Below, in pieces: positions 12,667 through 22,590 of a stretch of DNA of 42,500 nt. A program made the translations under genes and the position numbers. The notes under the pieces are model-generated. The model was given only the letters and a program-made list of their open reading frames with translations, had not been told where the DNA came from and made no database searches. Each line of letters opens with the position of its first letter. Positions within the stretch are counted from its first letter, which is position 1. The DNA comes from Chrysomallon squamiferum (taxonomy: Eukaryota; Mollusca; Gastropoda; Neomphalida; Peltospiridae): the NCBI GenBank assembly GCA_012295275.1, contig CM022665.1:15966476-16008975 (forward strand). Direction: 5' to 3'.

Positions 12667-12707
<41 letters not shown>

Positions 12708-12780
12708 TATATTATTTTCATTTCTTATTATAATAATAATAATAATTATTATTATTATTATTGTTATCTTATTTTCATTT
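12665..12780. repeat. (TTA)n / (AAT)n array
   Basis: About 15 TTA units (12669-12712) are followed by AAT and then TTA triplets. The AAT and TTA blocks are inverted relative to each other. Confidence 0.85.
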
Positions 12781-12869
12781 CTTATTTATAATTATTCCTT
12801 TAAAAATCCAGTTAAAGGGAGGCAACTCTCTATTATTAAATTATGATGATGATGATGATGATAATAATA

Positions 12870-14756
12870 TCAATACGAGGTGGTAACTTTCAAGAATTTT
12901 TTAAGGATTGCACACACGCACATGCAGTGATCTGCCCATGATTCATTTCGATCTACGTCAAGCCAGCTGACCATGGACAGCTCACAGATTCTTACATTCG
13001 AGTCGTATTTGACAAGAACACAAGGATTAAAACCGCTGACTTTTCTACATGACGACTTACAATTTTCCAGGCTCGTTCTGTTCCTATCATTTAATTGACC
13101 GGTCGTAATATAATGTTCTTCATAAGCTATGAATCCATCGCCGTAGTTATTATCAGGACATTCTTAAAGAAAAAGAAAATGAATAAAAATAAATAAGGAA
13201 AAGAAAGAAAGAAAGAAAGAAAAAAAAAAGAGCTGTATGAAAAGTCAAATCTATATTTATCTGCCCCTCTCTCTCACTTTCTTTTTTCTCTTTCACTTTC
13301 TCTCATTCCTGTTCTTTATCTGTCTGTCTGTCTGACTATCTATTTACCTCTGTCTATCTGCGTATCTATTCTGTGTCTGTTTGTCTGTCTATCCATCTAT
13401 CTATACCTCTGTCTGTCTGTCTATGTGTCTATCTGGCTTTTTTGTCTATGTCTGTCTATATGTATGTGTCTAAGTTTGTCTGTCTGTGTGTCTATCACCG
13501 TATCTCTCTAAATATCTATCTACCGATCCTAATAATGATAATGATTATCACGGTCATCATGAATATCAATGTCGTCGTCAGCAAAAAAAGAAACAAAGCA
13601 AAATACAAACACAAGAGAATACTTACTTCTGTTACAAGTATTTCTTGAAGGTGAGAAATGATACGCGACATTACACTGAATTCCGGTTGTTCGTGCAAAC
13701 GTTTCCTCTGAAATACAAAATACTTAGGTAGGTTTCTTTCATAATGTATTTATATATGTATTAGCTGACATAGTTCAATAATACATTTTAATATCAAGAG
13801 GTCATTTAGCGATAAACACACACATTTACATACAGAAACATCTATACAGAGCAGTGATTCCTTACTTGGGGCGCACGCCCCACCAGAGGGAATACTGATT
13901 ATAATGGGGGGTGGGCAGTTTGAAAGCTGAAGGATCTCACTAAATGACTAACTTGCATTATTGTATCTTGAGCTCGGTGAGTGAAGCTGAACTTAAACAG
14001 GAAGAACAAAATTGTTTGCCTGATTTTTAGCTTTATTTAATTAAAGGATTCATACTTTATATTGCACTATTTACACTTTTACAAAACTCAGTTTGTTTTT
14101 AAATCAAAGGGGGGCATAACCATTTTTTAGACGCTGAGGTGGGGCACAGAGCAAAAAAGTTGGTATCCACTGACATAGAGAGATAAAGAGAAAAGAATAG
14201 AATAAATACGTTTATAGGGAGAATGAGACAGAGGGGTTGGGAAAAATGATGATTATTGGGATGATGGAAACAAAACAACAACAGTAATAATACTAATGAT
14301 GATGATGATGATGATGCAAAAAAACAGTAACAACAACAATAATAAAATAATAATAGCAGTAATAACATCTGGAAGAAGAAGAAGAAAAATATCGAAGACA
14401 TTTTTTTTTTTATTACAAAACTCACCAGGGAAATGCGTCACCTTCCAAAGAACGGAATCTTTGACGACATCCTTCGAGTATTTTCGTTCCCGCAAATTCC
14501 ACGACTGAATGTAGCACTGCCCTGTTTTCTTCACATAGACAAGCGATTCACAGACGGCTTGTGACTGTATCCAGGAAAGGGAACAGAAATTAGCACACAT
14601 TAGAAGCGAAATTCTTGTTATTTGTAGAGCTTCGATGTCAACGTGAATTTCCTTTTCTGGACCTTTGTCAAAGTTCAGAGTCTGCATCATTAAAGATGTT
14701 GTTGGTCTTTTTGCAGTACAAATTACAACTATTGTAAGAAGATGTTTTATCTTCAT
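12870..14756 (-). CDS. Secreted protein with two PAN/Apple-like modules, copy A (three exons, frameshifted C-terminus)
   Basis: Exons are 14426-14756, 13627-13707 and 12870-13162 on the minus strand. All introns are GT-AG with phase 1, giving 234 residues. An N-terminal hydrophobic segment (about residues 5-13) suggests a signal peptide, so the protein is probably secreted. Two modules share one cysteine spacing: C54-x3-C58-x10-C69-x11-C81 and C172-x3-C176-x8-C185-x11-C197. Each cysteine set is followed by a short aromatic stretch ending in W. This is the layout of PAN/Apple domains, which bind proteins or sugars. Relative to copy B, 13 bases are missing near the end of exon 3, so the reading frame changes. 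The final conserved R-x-C-N-P end is replaced by about 27 unrelated residues ending KVTTSY. The true ligand and role are unknown, and a 5' non-coding exon may exist. Confidence 0.8.
13320..13520. repeat. TCTG/TCTA tetramer repeats in intron 2 of copy A
   Basis: Imperfect TCTG and TCTA tetramers in the intron between exons 2 and 3. A related but differently expanded tract occupies the same intron in copy B (about 17755-17980). Confidence 0.8.
13852..14172. mobile_element. Non-autonomous hAT-type element in intron 1 of copy A (321 bp)
   Basis: The left end starts CAGTGATTCCTTACTT. The reverse complement of the right end starts CAGTGGATACCAACTT, and both arms reach a GCCCCACC block about 25-30 bases in. 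CAGTG ends with a following CCAAC-like core are characteristic of hAT transposons. The flanks are ATACAGAG (13844-13851) and ACATAGAG (14173-14180), an 8-bp target duplication with two differences, as expected for an ageing hAT insertion. There is no transposase frame. The equivalent intron of copy B lacks it. Confidence 0.8.
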
Positions 14757-14909
14757 TTTCGTGTTTTAAGGTTCTGTTAAAATGTTGACTTGTCGATTCA
14801 CGTTTCTGGGTGTTTCAAACAGTAAACACTTTTTCTAGCAATATGTTAAAACTGACAATAAATTATATAATTGTTCACTTCCTTCATTTCTTAACAGTTT
14901 AAAATATAT

Positions 14910-14940
<31 letters not shown>

Positions 14941-15554
14941 GTTGCTGCTTAATTTTGTCTCCTTTACTAGCAATTTCAGATAATAAATACGAAAACAAAA
15001 ATATTCTTTTGTTCGTTTTCAGCAAAAGAAAAAAATGAGTATTTGTTCAACTGATGGCTTTACTTCTTTTGGGCATCTCCCCGAAGATAAAAAATAAATG
15101 CTATTTGGGGTTTGTTCCCCAAAATTTTAAATAATAAGAAACACACTGTTGTTTCTTTCCTTTTTTTCCAACGATTTGAATATTAGGAAAACTGAAATAC
15201 AGTTTTATCTTTGCTCCTATTTCATTATAAATGAGAAAAACTAAAATACAATTCACTTTTTTTATGCATCTGTTAGTAGTAATGATATTGTACCTAAGTG
15301 CTAACCTTTTTAAACAAAGTATATGTAAAACCATTTGGGAAAAACTTTTTGTAAATTATACTTAGTTGTAGATTATTAATTTTATTTTTCGAAAGATTTT
15401 ATTATGCGCATGAGCAAAGTCGCCATTTATTTTTTCACTGTTTTTTTTCTATTCGACTAGTTATAAATTTATGTATGTACGTACTTCTGTTCGAGAGTGT
15501 AAATGAATAAATGATATGTGTGTGTGTGTTTGTCTACAGTTTGTATTTATGTTC

Positions 15555-15557
<3 letters not shown>

Positions 15558-15632
<75 letters not shown>
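15558..15632. repeat. (GA)n microsatellite upstream of the copy A gene
   Basis: A GA array of about 75 bases, about 800 bases upstream of the copy A start codon. An equivalent array lies upstream of copy B. Confidence 0.95.
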
Positions 15633-15633
<1 letters not shown>

Positions 15634-15789
15634 TATTGACTCAATTCGACAAATGTTTCCTTTTAATTGAATATAATAATAGAATAACAGAATTAAAAAA
15701 ATGATCCCTGTAGGAGAGTATGGCAAAATTATCAGTGGCAATGTCTCCAAGAAGATTTCGCACCAATACTATATTTTTAAGAAGTATGA

Positions 15790-16610
15790 AGTTCTTTAGT
15801 GTGGTGAAAGATTGATAAGACGACCTTAGCTTGCAGATGAATCTCCTCTGTACTTCCTGTCAGTTATAATGTGGTTAAACGTGCTCGCGATGGTCCATGG
15901 GAAACCTAGGCATCCACAGAACCAAGAGTCCGTAGGAAGAGCTAACTGTGACATTAAGGACATGCTTGTTTGTTTGTTAGGAAATAACAATGTAACAGAA
16001 TGGACTGTTCGTTTCAAATTTGTTCAGTTTCAGAAGAACTTCAGTCTTCACAGTATAATTAAGTGTTCCCCATTTGTAGCACTGTTGGATTCTGGTTCTC
16101 GTACTAGCCTGAAAATCATATAGCCTCACTCCTGAAATTCTCCATCGACTGCAGTCAGAGGCTGATCAACTTGCAGCCATTGCATTTCCAGTCACTGATG
16201 AAGCTGCTGATTGTAGCAGCAGACTGTTCTATGTCTAGCCCGGCAAGTCCTCCCAACTTTTCAACTACATCAGATGAAGTTATTCAGAGCGCTCAAGTAG
16301 AACTTGTTTCCTGTTGTCAAGAAGTGATTCAGATTCAGAGAAAGAGAATTAAATGAAGTCCAGACGATGCAAATTGAACGCATGGTGAAAAGAAGTATCT
16401 GTATCTATGCACCTGCACAAGTCGGCGACAATATGACTGTACCTATATTCCGCATGATGACAGAGGTAGAACTGACCCATGCAAGCAAAATGATGTGTGT
16501 GCTGCGAAGCTGTATTCTGCAGATGACTTCAACACAGAAAAAAACATTTCTCTTCGCCAAGATGCGCAAATTCCAAGTTGTCAAACTAATCGTTGCTTAT
16601 ATGTACGTAT
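15790..16610 (+). pseudogene. Decayed retroelement integrase fragment (KRAB-A-domain-protein-2-like type)
   Basis: The frame at 15869-16123 contains HGKPRHPQNQ, a central DIKDML and WTVRFKFVQFQKN, followed by a PFVALLDSG stretch. This is the C-terminal half of an rve integrase core, as seen in proteins often annotated KRAB-A domain-containing protein 2-like, which derive from LTR-type retroelement integrases. Downstream, after frame changes, come ERMVKRS and QVGDN motifs (about 16375-16440). A DFNTEKNISLR stretch (about 16520-16560) then marks the zinc-binding tail of the same protein type. Several stops and frameshifts separate the pieces, so it is a relic of only the 3' part. No LTR, reverse transcriptase or envelope-like sequence was seen nearby. 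Confidence 0.75.
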
Positions 16611-16627
16611 GTATGCATATATGTATG

Positions 16628-16682
<55 letters not shown>

Positions 16683-16770
16683 TCAGCATGTATGTGTTTG
16701 TATGCATATTTGTGTGTATGTATGTGCATGTATATTTCTGTATGTGGATATGTGTTTGTGTGTATAATTT
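16600..16770. repeat. TATG and (TA)n microsatellite
   Basis: ATGT/TATG tetramers flank a TA array of about 50 bases (about 16632-16681). The array directly abuts the end of the integrase relic. Confidence 0.9.
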
Positions 16771-17029
16771 AAAGTATTCCTTCACGAAACACATTACATT
16801 TATTTTTCTATTATATTACTAGAAATATATAAATGTTAACGAGTATACATGAAATATATATGCTTGTCCATTATATTTAACAGTGCTGTAAACTATACAC
16901 TCAACTTAATTATTTATTTGAAATGTACTCGACCAAGTAAGATTTATGTCAGATTAGGTTTAGAATAAATAATTAAAAATATTTTTCAAACTTTCACTAC
17001 AGATTATATTTTCTTTCGATTAGCGATCT

Positions 17030-17033
17030 CTTG

Positions 17034-17076
<43 letters not shown>

Positions 17077-17245
17077 TCAATACTGAGGTAAAACCATAAC
17101 GAATTTTAGTTAATCTGAATATTAAGCATAAATTTGTAATGAGAGTGACGATAGTGATAGTAGCAGTGGTAGTAGTAATGGTAGTAGTAGTAGCAGCAGT
17201 AGTAATAATAATGATGGTGATGATGATGATGATGAATAATAATAA
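17030..17245. repeat. (TTA)n, GTA and GAT triplet arrays
   Basis: A TTA array at about 17035-17076 is followed by about 65 bases of ordinary sequence, then imperfect GTA/GCA triplets at about 17155-17210 and GAT triplets at about 17215-17236. The GAT block marks the left edge of duplication copy B. Confidence 0.85.
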
Positions 17246-17294
17246 TAATGTTAAATTGAGGTGGCACTGCCTTTTTTCACTGTTTAAGAATTTT

Positions 17295-18666
17295 TTAAGG
17301 ATTGCACACGCGCATATACAGTGTTCTGCCCGTGATTCCTATTCCTTTTCCATTGAGATCTACGTCAAGCCAGCTGACCGTGAACAGCTCACAGATTCTT
17401 ACGTTCGAGTCATAATTGACAAGAACACAAGGATAAACACCGCTGACGTTTCTACATGACGACTTACAATTTTCCAGGCTCGTTCTTTTCCAGTTTTGTG
17501 AGAAATTGGTGTTAATAAAATGTTCCTTGTAAGCTATGAAACCATCGCCGTAGTTATTATCAGGACATCCTTAAAGTAAAATAGGAAAAGAAAAAGAAAT
17601 TACAGAGAGCTGTATGAAGAGTCAAATCAGTATTAATCTTTCTCACTCGTTCTGTTCGTTTCTCTCTCTCATTTTGTCATCATTCTTCTGTTTCTTTATC
17701 CATCTGGTTAGTTACATACCTATTACCTATGACTGAACGAATCAGTATATCTGACTGGTTCTATCTCTGTGTCCATCTCTCTCTGTCCATCTCTCTGTCT
17801 GTCTATCTTTGTTTCTGTATATTCTATGTATGTATGTATGTATGTATGTATGTACGCATGCATGTATGTATGATTGTAACTATCTGTCTTTTTTCTATCT
17901 ATCAATCTATCTGGCTGTCTGTGTCTTTCTGACAGTCAGTCTGTCTATGTATCTGTTTCTCTCTGTCTCTCTGACTGATATATTGATCTGACTGTCAGCA
18001 ACTATAATAATTATAATGGTTATTATGGTCATCTTCATTAAATGATAATAATGATATTGAAAAAGAAACAAAGCAAAATACAAACACAAGAGAATACTTA
18101 CTTCTGTTACAAGTATTTCTTGAAGGTGAGAAATGATATGCGACATTACACTGAATTTCGGTTGTTCTTGCAAAGGTTTCCTCTGAAATATAAAATATTT
18201 GCGTAGGTGTCTTTCATAATGTATTTGTATATGTATTAACTAACATATTTTAATAACGCATTTTAATGTCTAGAAAAGAACACAAATATCGAAGGTATTA
18301 TATATATATATATATTATACAAAACTCACCAGGGAAATGCGTCACCTTCCAAAGAACGGAATCTTTGACAACATCCTTCGAGTATTTTCGTTCCCGCAAA
18401 TTCCACGACTGAATGTAGCACTGCCCTGTTTTCTTCACATAGACAAGCGATTCACAGACGGCTTGTGACTGTATCCAGGAAAGGGAACAGAAATTAGCAC
18501 ACATTAGAAGCGAAATACTTGTTATTTGTAGAGCTTCGATGTCAACGTGAATTTCCTTTTCTGGACCTTTGTCAAAGTTCAGAGTCTGCATCATTAAAGA
18601 TGTTGTTGGTCTTTTTGCAGTACAAAATACAATTATGATAAGAAGATGTTTTATCTTCATCTTCAT
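17295..18666 (-). CDS. Secreted protein with two PAN/Apple-like modules, copy B (three exons, intact C-terminus)
   Basis: Exons are 18330-18666, 18102-18182 and 17295-17569 on the minus strand, with GT-AG borders and phase 1 introns, giving 230 residues. The start adds Met-Lys relative to copy A. A hydrophobic N-terminal segment suggests secretion. The two PAN-like cysteine sets of copy A are conserved. The protein ends GRTLYMRVCNP, which mirrors ARTTGIQCN at the end of the first module. This internal symmetry argues that copy B keeps the ancestral C-terminus. Exon 1 is nearly identical to copy A, with mature-region change confined to one R-to-S. Exon 3 differs at about 16 of 70 alignable residues. 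Function is unknown; PAN modules mediate protein or carbohydrate contacts. Confidence 0.85.
17755..17980. repeat. TCTG/TATG tetramer repeats in intron 2 of copy B
   Basis: TCTG, TCTA and TATG tetramers in the intron between exons 2 and 3, including a TATG block at about 17825-17870 that copy A lacks. Confidence 0.8.
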
Positions 18667-19323
18667 GTTTTAAGGTTCTGAGGTTTAAAATATATAATCT
18701 TTTTTTTAGTTACTGCTTAATTTTGTCTCCTTTACTAGCAATTTCAGATAATAAATATAAAAACAAAAATATTCTTTTGTTCGTTTTCAGCAAAAGAAAA
18801 AAATGAGTATTTGTTCAACTGATGGCTTTACTTCTTTTGGGCCTCTCCCCGAAGATAAAAAATAAATGCTATTTGGGTTTTTTTTCCCAAAATTTAAAAT
18901 AATAAGAAACACACTGCTGTTTCTTTTTCCTGTTTTCCAACGATTTGAATATTAGGAAAACTGAAATACAGTTTTATCTTTGCTCCTATTTCATTATAAA
19001 TGAGAACAATTAAAACACAATTCACTTTTTTTTGCATCTGTTAGTAATAATGATATTGTACTTAAGTGCCAATCTTTTTAAACAAATATATGTAAAACCA
19101 TTTGGGAATAATTCTTGTAAAGTATACTTAGTTGTAAATTATTAATCTTATTTTTCGAAGGATTTTATTATACACATGGGCAAAATCTTCATTTATTTTA
19201 CTAATCTTTTTCTTGTCCACTGATTATAAATTTATTATGAATTTTTATGTATTTGTATGTGTCCGTGTTACAGAAGTATGTTTCCATGTATGGCTTACTT
19301 TGCATAGTTTGTATTTATGTACG

Positions 19324-19324
19324 T

Positions 19325-19415
<91 letters not shown>
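19324..19415. repeat. (GA)n microsatellite upstream of the copy B gene
   Basis: An almost pure GA array of about 90 bases, about 660 bases upstream of the copy B start codon. It marks the right edge of the duplication. Confidence 0.95.
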
Positions 19416-19417
<2 letters not shown>

Positions 19418-19790
19418 CACTTAATACAGACTGACTTTTAACTGAATAAAATAAAAGGATTACACAAATACATGCTGACTCTCATCTTTTATTCTTTTTA
19501 CTTTACTTCGACAGTATGTGTATGTGCGTGCATCTGACTTGTTTGTCTGTATGTATGTACATATGTGTATATATATGGATGGATGGACAGATGTTTTGTT
19601 CTGATAAACTGATGATATGAAAAGAAGTATGCATGGACTAGGAAACAAAAGAACAATCTAATCCTAAGATCAGTAAGGTGTATTTAGAACATAAATTGTC
19701 TGACCAATGTAAATTAAAGGTAAAACTGGATATCCTGTTTGGATTCATTACGAGAAGCAGCTTTTGTTAGCTAATTAGCATGTTAGTTAT

Positions 19791-19871
19791 TATAAAAAGA
19801 CCTCTTCTACGACATCAACTTTGTCCTCTTTGCAGCTAGCACGATTAGAGGCATCTACTTCAACGAACAAG
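19791..19871 (+). promoter_or_regulatory. Candidate TATA promoter with a short first exon
   Basis: TATAAAAAG sits at 19791-19799. About 70 bases later ACAAG is followed by GTAATT, a good 5' splice site at 19872. Between them is a compact GC-richer stretch with no ATG, as in a 5' untranslated exon. The only plus-strand gene downstream in the window is ISCA2, whose predicted start lies 1.2 kb away. The site could serve a non-coding RNA, an alternative ISCA2 leader or a decayed gene. Confidence 0.35.
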
Positions 19872-19879
19872 GTAATTTA

Positions 19880-20858
19880 ATATTTTATTATAGTTAAATT
19901 ATTCGATTATGACTGCAAACGAAATGATTTTTGGTTTGTTTTAAATTCAAATAAATCTTTTTTCAGTAACAGTTCGGAATGTTCCTTAAAGTAGTAATAA
20001 CTAAAATAAATAAGTAGAGATAAATTAAGAGAATATAATATATATTCCTTCTGCATGAACCATCAATAAACTCTAGCTGTGAATGTAGTCAAACGATTAA
20101 TTTGGAAGAATACAGAATATATTTAGTCTTTTGTGTCGTATCACGAAAAGTATATTTTAAACCAAAACAACAAGAATACTATGAATTTTACTTTGAATTT
20201 GATAAATCTATATAAAATTTTCCTTTTTGTAGATATTTCATAAAAAATATTAAACATTAAATTAAAGAAGATACAAACAAATAAAGACAAAAACCCAGTA
20301 AATAAGTAAATTAAATAATTCAGGTAGTAAGGCTATAATAGTTAAATAATTAAATAATGATAAACATAAAATAAAAATTAAATAACTAAATAAATAATAA
20401 AAAATCAAACAAACAACAACGAAACAAAAACAACAGCAACGGCAAGAACGTTTGGAGCATTTGTGAATGTTCCCAAATATAACATGTGTTACAAAATTAA
20501 TTATTATTTATTTCTTTTGTTGAAATCATGTGATTATTTTTTTACTACCACGCAAAATGTAAGAAAACACACAACTTAAAAAAAAAAAAAAAAAAAAAAA
20601 AAGCTGAGAACAATTTAATAATAATGATCATGATGATAAATAACAGAACAAAGTATATACTGGCAAAAAGTTAAAGATAAATATTTTACTTAAAAATATA
20701 CTTGTTTTACACAATTTTATCCTCATTTTTTTTTTCTATAATAATAATAATAATAATAATAATAATTAATAATAAATAAATTAATAAATAAATTAATAAG
20801 CAGCATTTTTCGTTATTTATAAACCATTTTTTTTATCAGATGTACTCTTATTTTTGTT

Positions 20859-20893
<35 letters not shown>

Positions 20894-21030
20894 GTTGTTT
20901 GCAAAGACTGATCAGTTGATACCATTCTTATTGTGATTGCGATTTGTTTACATTATACAGCCTCGTTTTGGTCGCATTATGTCATTATTAATACTTTTGA
21001 CTTTCGAAGAGTTGTCTATCCTGATACGTT
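19880..21030. other. AT-rich intergenic DNA upstream of ISCA2
   Basis: AT-rich sequence with an A run at about 20578-20602, AAT and AAAT repeats at about 20741-20800 and a TC array at about 20862-20890. I see no gene. Confidence 0.6.
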
Positions 21031-21037
21031 AGAGTTT

Positions 21038-21045
21038 ACATCCGG
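21038..21045. promoter_or_regulatory. ETS-type site near the ISCA2 start
   Basis: ACATCCGG, the reverse of CCGGATGT, matches the ETS-family core consensus. It lies 16 bases upstream of the predicted ISCA2 ATG. ETS-like sites close to the transcription start are common in animal housekeeping and mitochondrial genes. Functional use is inferred. Confidence 0.35.
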
Positions 21046-21060
21046 TTTTGCTTTTACAAA

Positions 21061-22590
21061 ATGATATGTTTGTTTAGAAAATCAGCTGATTTAGTTCAAA
21101 AGTAGTTATATTATCATTTAATTAGTTTTTCTGTCTCCAAAACAGGAACATTCGAAATCAAGAAATAATATAATTTTGTGTTGACAGCGTTCTTTAAGTT
21201 AATATTTCAAATGTGAATTTAAAGACGAATAGTTGTCTGCTACTGTCTTCCGATAACGCGTAACGGCGCAGTAACTGTTAAAATTAAATATAACAAATAA
21301 TTATAATATTCAAATTTAGGACATAATATTTTTTCGTGTTCCATATATATTTTAATCGAATGTAAATATTATGAAAATATGTTCTTAAAGGGATAAAGTA
21401 AAATTAAAATTAAATATTGAATATTCGTTATATTAGTGCATTGGAGGCTATCAGTGCGGTGGTTACAGTCTGTGAAACTTTCATGTAATAATAATAAAAC
21501 TAATATATTATTTTCTTCTGTGATTAATTAAGTCTGTTGTTATGATTTGTTTTCAGACAGTTACGTTTATCTGCTGTTAGTTGGCAGCAAATACAAAGAT
21601 GTCAAAGCAAACCTGAATCAAAACCAGAAACAGAACAAATTCATCTGAGTGATAACTGTATCAAGGTATTAAAATATAAAAAACTGTATTTTAAAATCTG
21701 CTTTAATATTTACATATACACATACAATCATACATGCACAGCATAGTTTTACAGCACATTACTTAAGTTCCCTTTTTTATTACATTAATGTCATGCGTTT
21801 GATACTGAATGGCTAATATTATTATCAATTTTAGCAATTGAAAAAGCTGGGAACAAATGACAACTTGAGGGTTTTTGTTGAGGGTGGAGGTTGTTCTGGA
21901 TTCCAGTACAAATTTGATCTGGATGCATCATTTAATCCAGAAGAAGATAGGTTTGTTATAAACTTTTTTTTTTTTTTTTTTTTTTTGTTAGCTTACCTAA
22001 TTTACAACTTAATGGTAAAATAAATAACCCAAATATAAAAAAAAACAAATAAAACAAAATAAAATAAAGGCATTTGTGCCAGATGTGATTTGCAATAACT
22101 GCTGACCTTTGGTTCTTAAACTTTATTTCAGCACTTAATAATATTGAAGGTTAAATGTTTATACCTGTTGTAGACGTACAGAGAGAATGAATTACTAAGT
22201 GAAGTCGCAAACATTTGTAAATTTATTGTATTTACAGCCCCTTAGTGTATTTTCCCAGCACTTGAAAGGGATACTATTGACCAGGTTGAAAATCACTGCC
22301 ACCAACATAAAACTTACATTCTTTATTTGTCTTATGTAGTGACAATAATAAATTAATTCTACAATTTTAATGACAAAAGTTTAAATGTATATTTATTTTA
22401 TTATTTCAATTTCAGGCTGATTGAGAAAGATGGGGTGAAAGTTGTAATAGACAGAGAATCACTGGAGTTTCTGAAAGGCTCAACAATTGATTACAGTGAG
22501 GAACTCATCCGCTCTGCATTTCGAGTAATCAACAATCCAGTCGCTGAACAAGGATGTTCTTGTGGTTCATCGTTTAATGTCAAACTTTGA
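21061..22590 (+). CDS. ISCA2: Mitochondrial iron-sulfur cluster assembly protein ISCA2 (four exons)
   Basis: A-type carrier that, with ISCA1 and IBA57, matures 4Fe-4S clusters for mitochondrial enzymes such as aconitase and lipoyl synthase. Exons are 21061-21101, 21557-21665, 21835-21950 and 22416-22590, with matching phases, giving 146 residues against about 154 in vertebrates. The three cluster-binding cysteines are present: C70 in [13 protein letters not shown], and C136 and C138 in GCSCGSSF. Exons 2-4 are certain. Exon 1 is predicted: ATG with A at -3, 13 codons plus 2 bases, donor AA/GTAGTT. It joins exon 2 in phase to give a start [14 protein letters not shown], which resembles a matrix-targeting peptide. 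Its donor is weak, so an unseen alternative exon 1 is possible. The gene is convergent with FBXO28. Confidence 0.93.

Larger units (their letters stand above)
12841..15640. repeat. Segmental duplication, copy A
   Basis: Homologous in the same orientation to 17218-19415. Matching landmarks occur in the same order: GAT triplets, exon 3, tetramer-repeat intron, exon 2, exon 1, about 600 bases of upstream DNA and a (GA)n array. Copy A is longer, mainly because of the hAT-type insertion, extra triplet repeats in intron 1 and about 120 bases next to the start codon. The intervening spacer separates the copies, so this is a dispersed direct duplication with an offset of about 4 kb. Confidence 0.92.
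17218..19415. repeat. Segmental duplication, copy B
   Basis: Direct-orientation homologue of 12841-15640 with the same gene, intron order and upstream DNA ending in a (GA)n array. It lacks the hAT-type element and about 120 bases adjacent to the start codon. The upstream 500 bases align closely to copy A with scattered substitutions. Confidence 0.92.
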
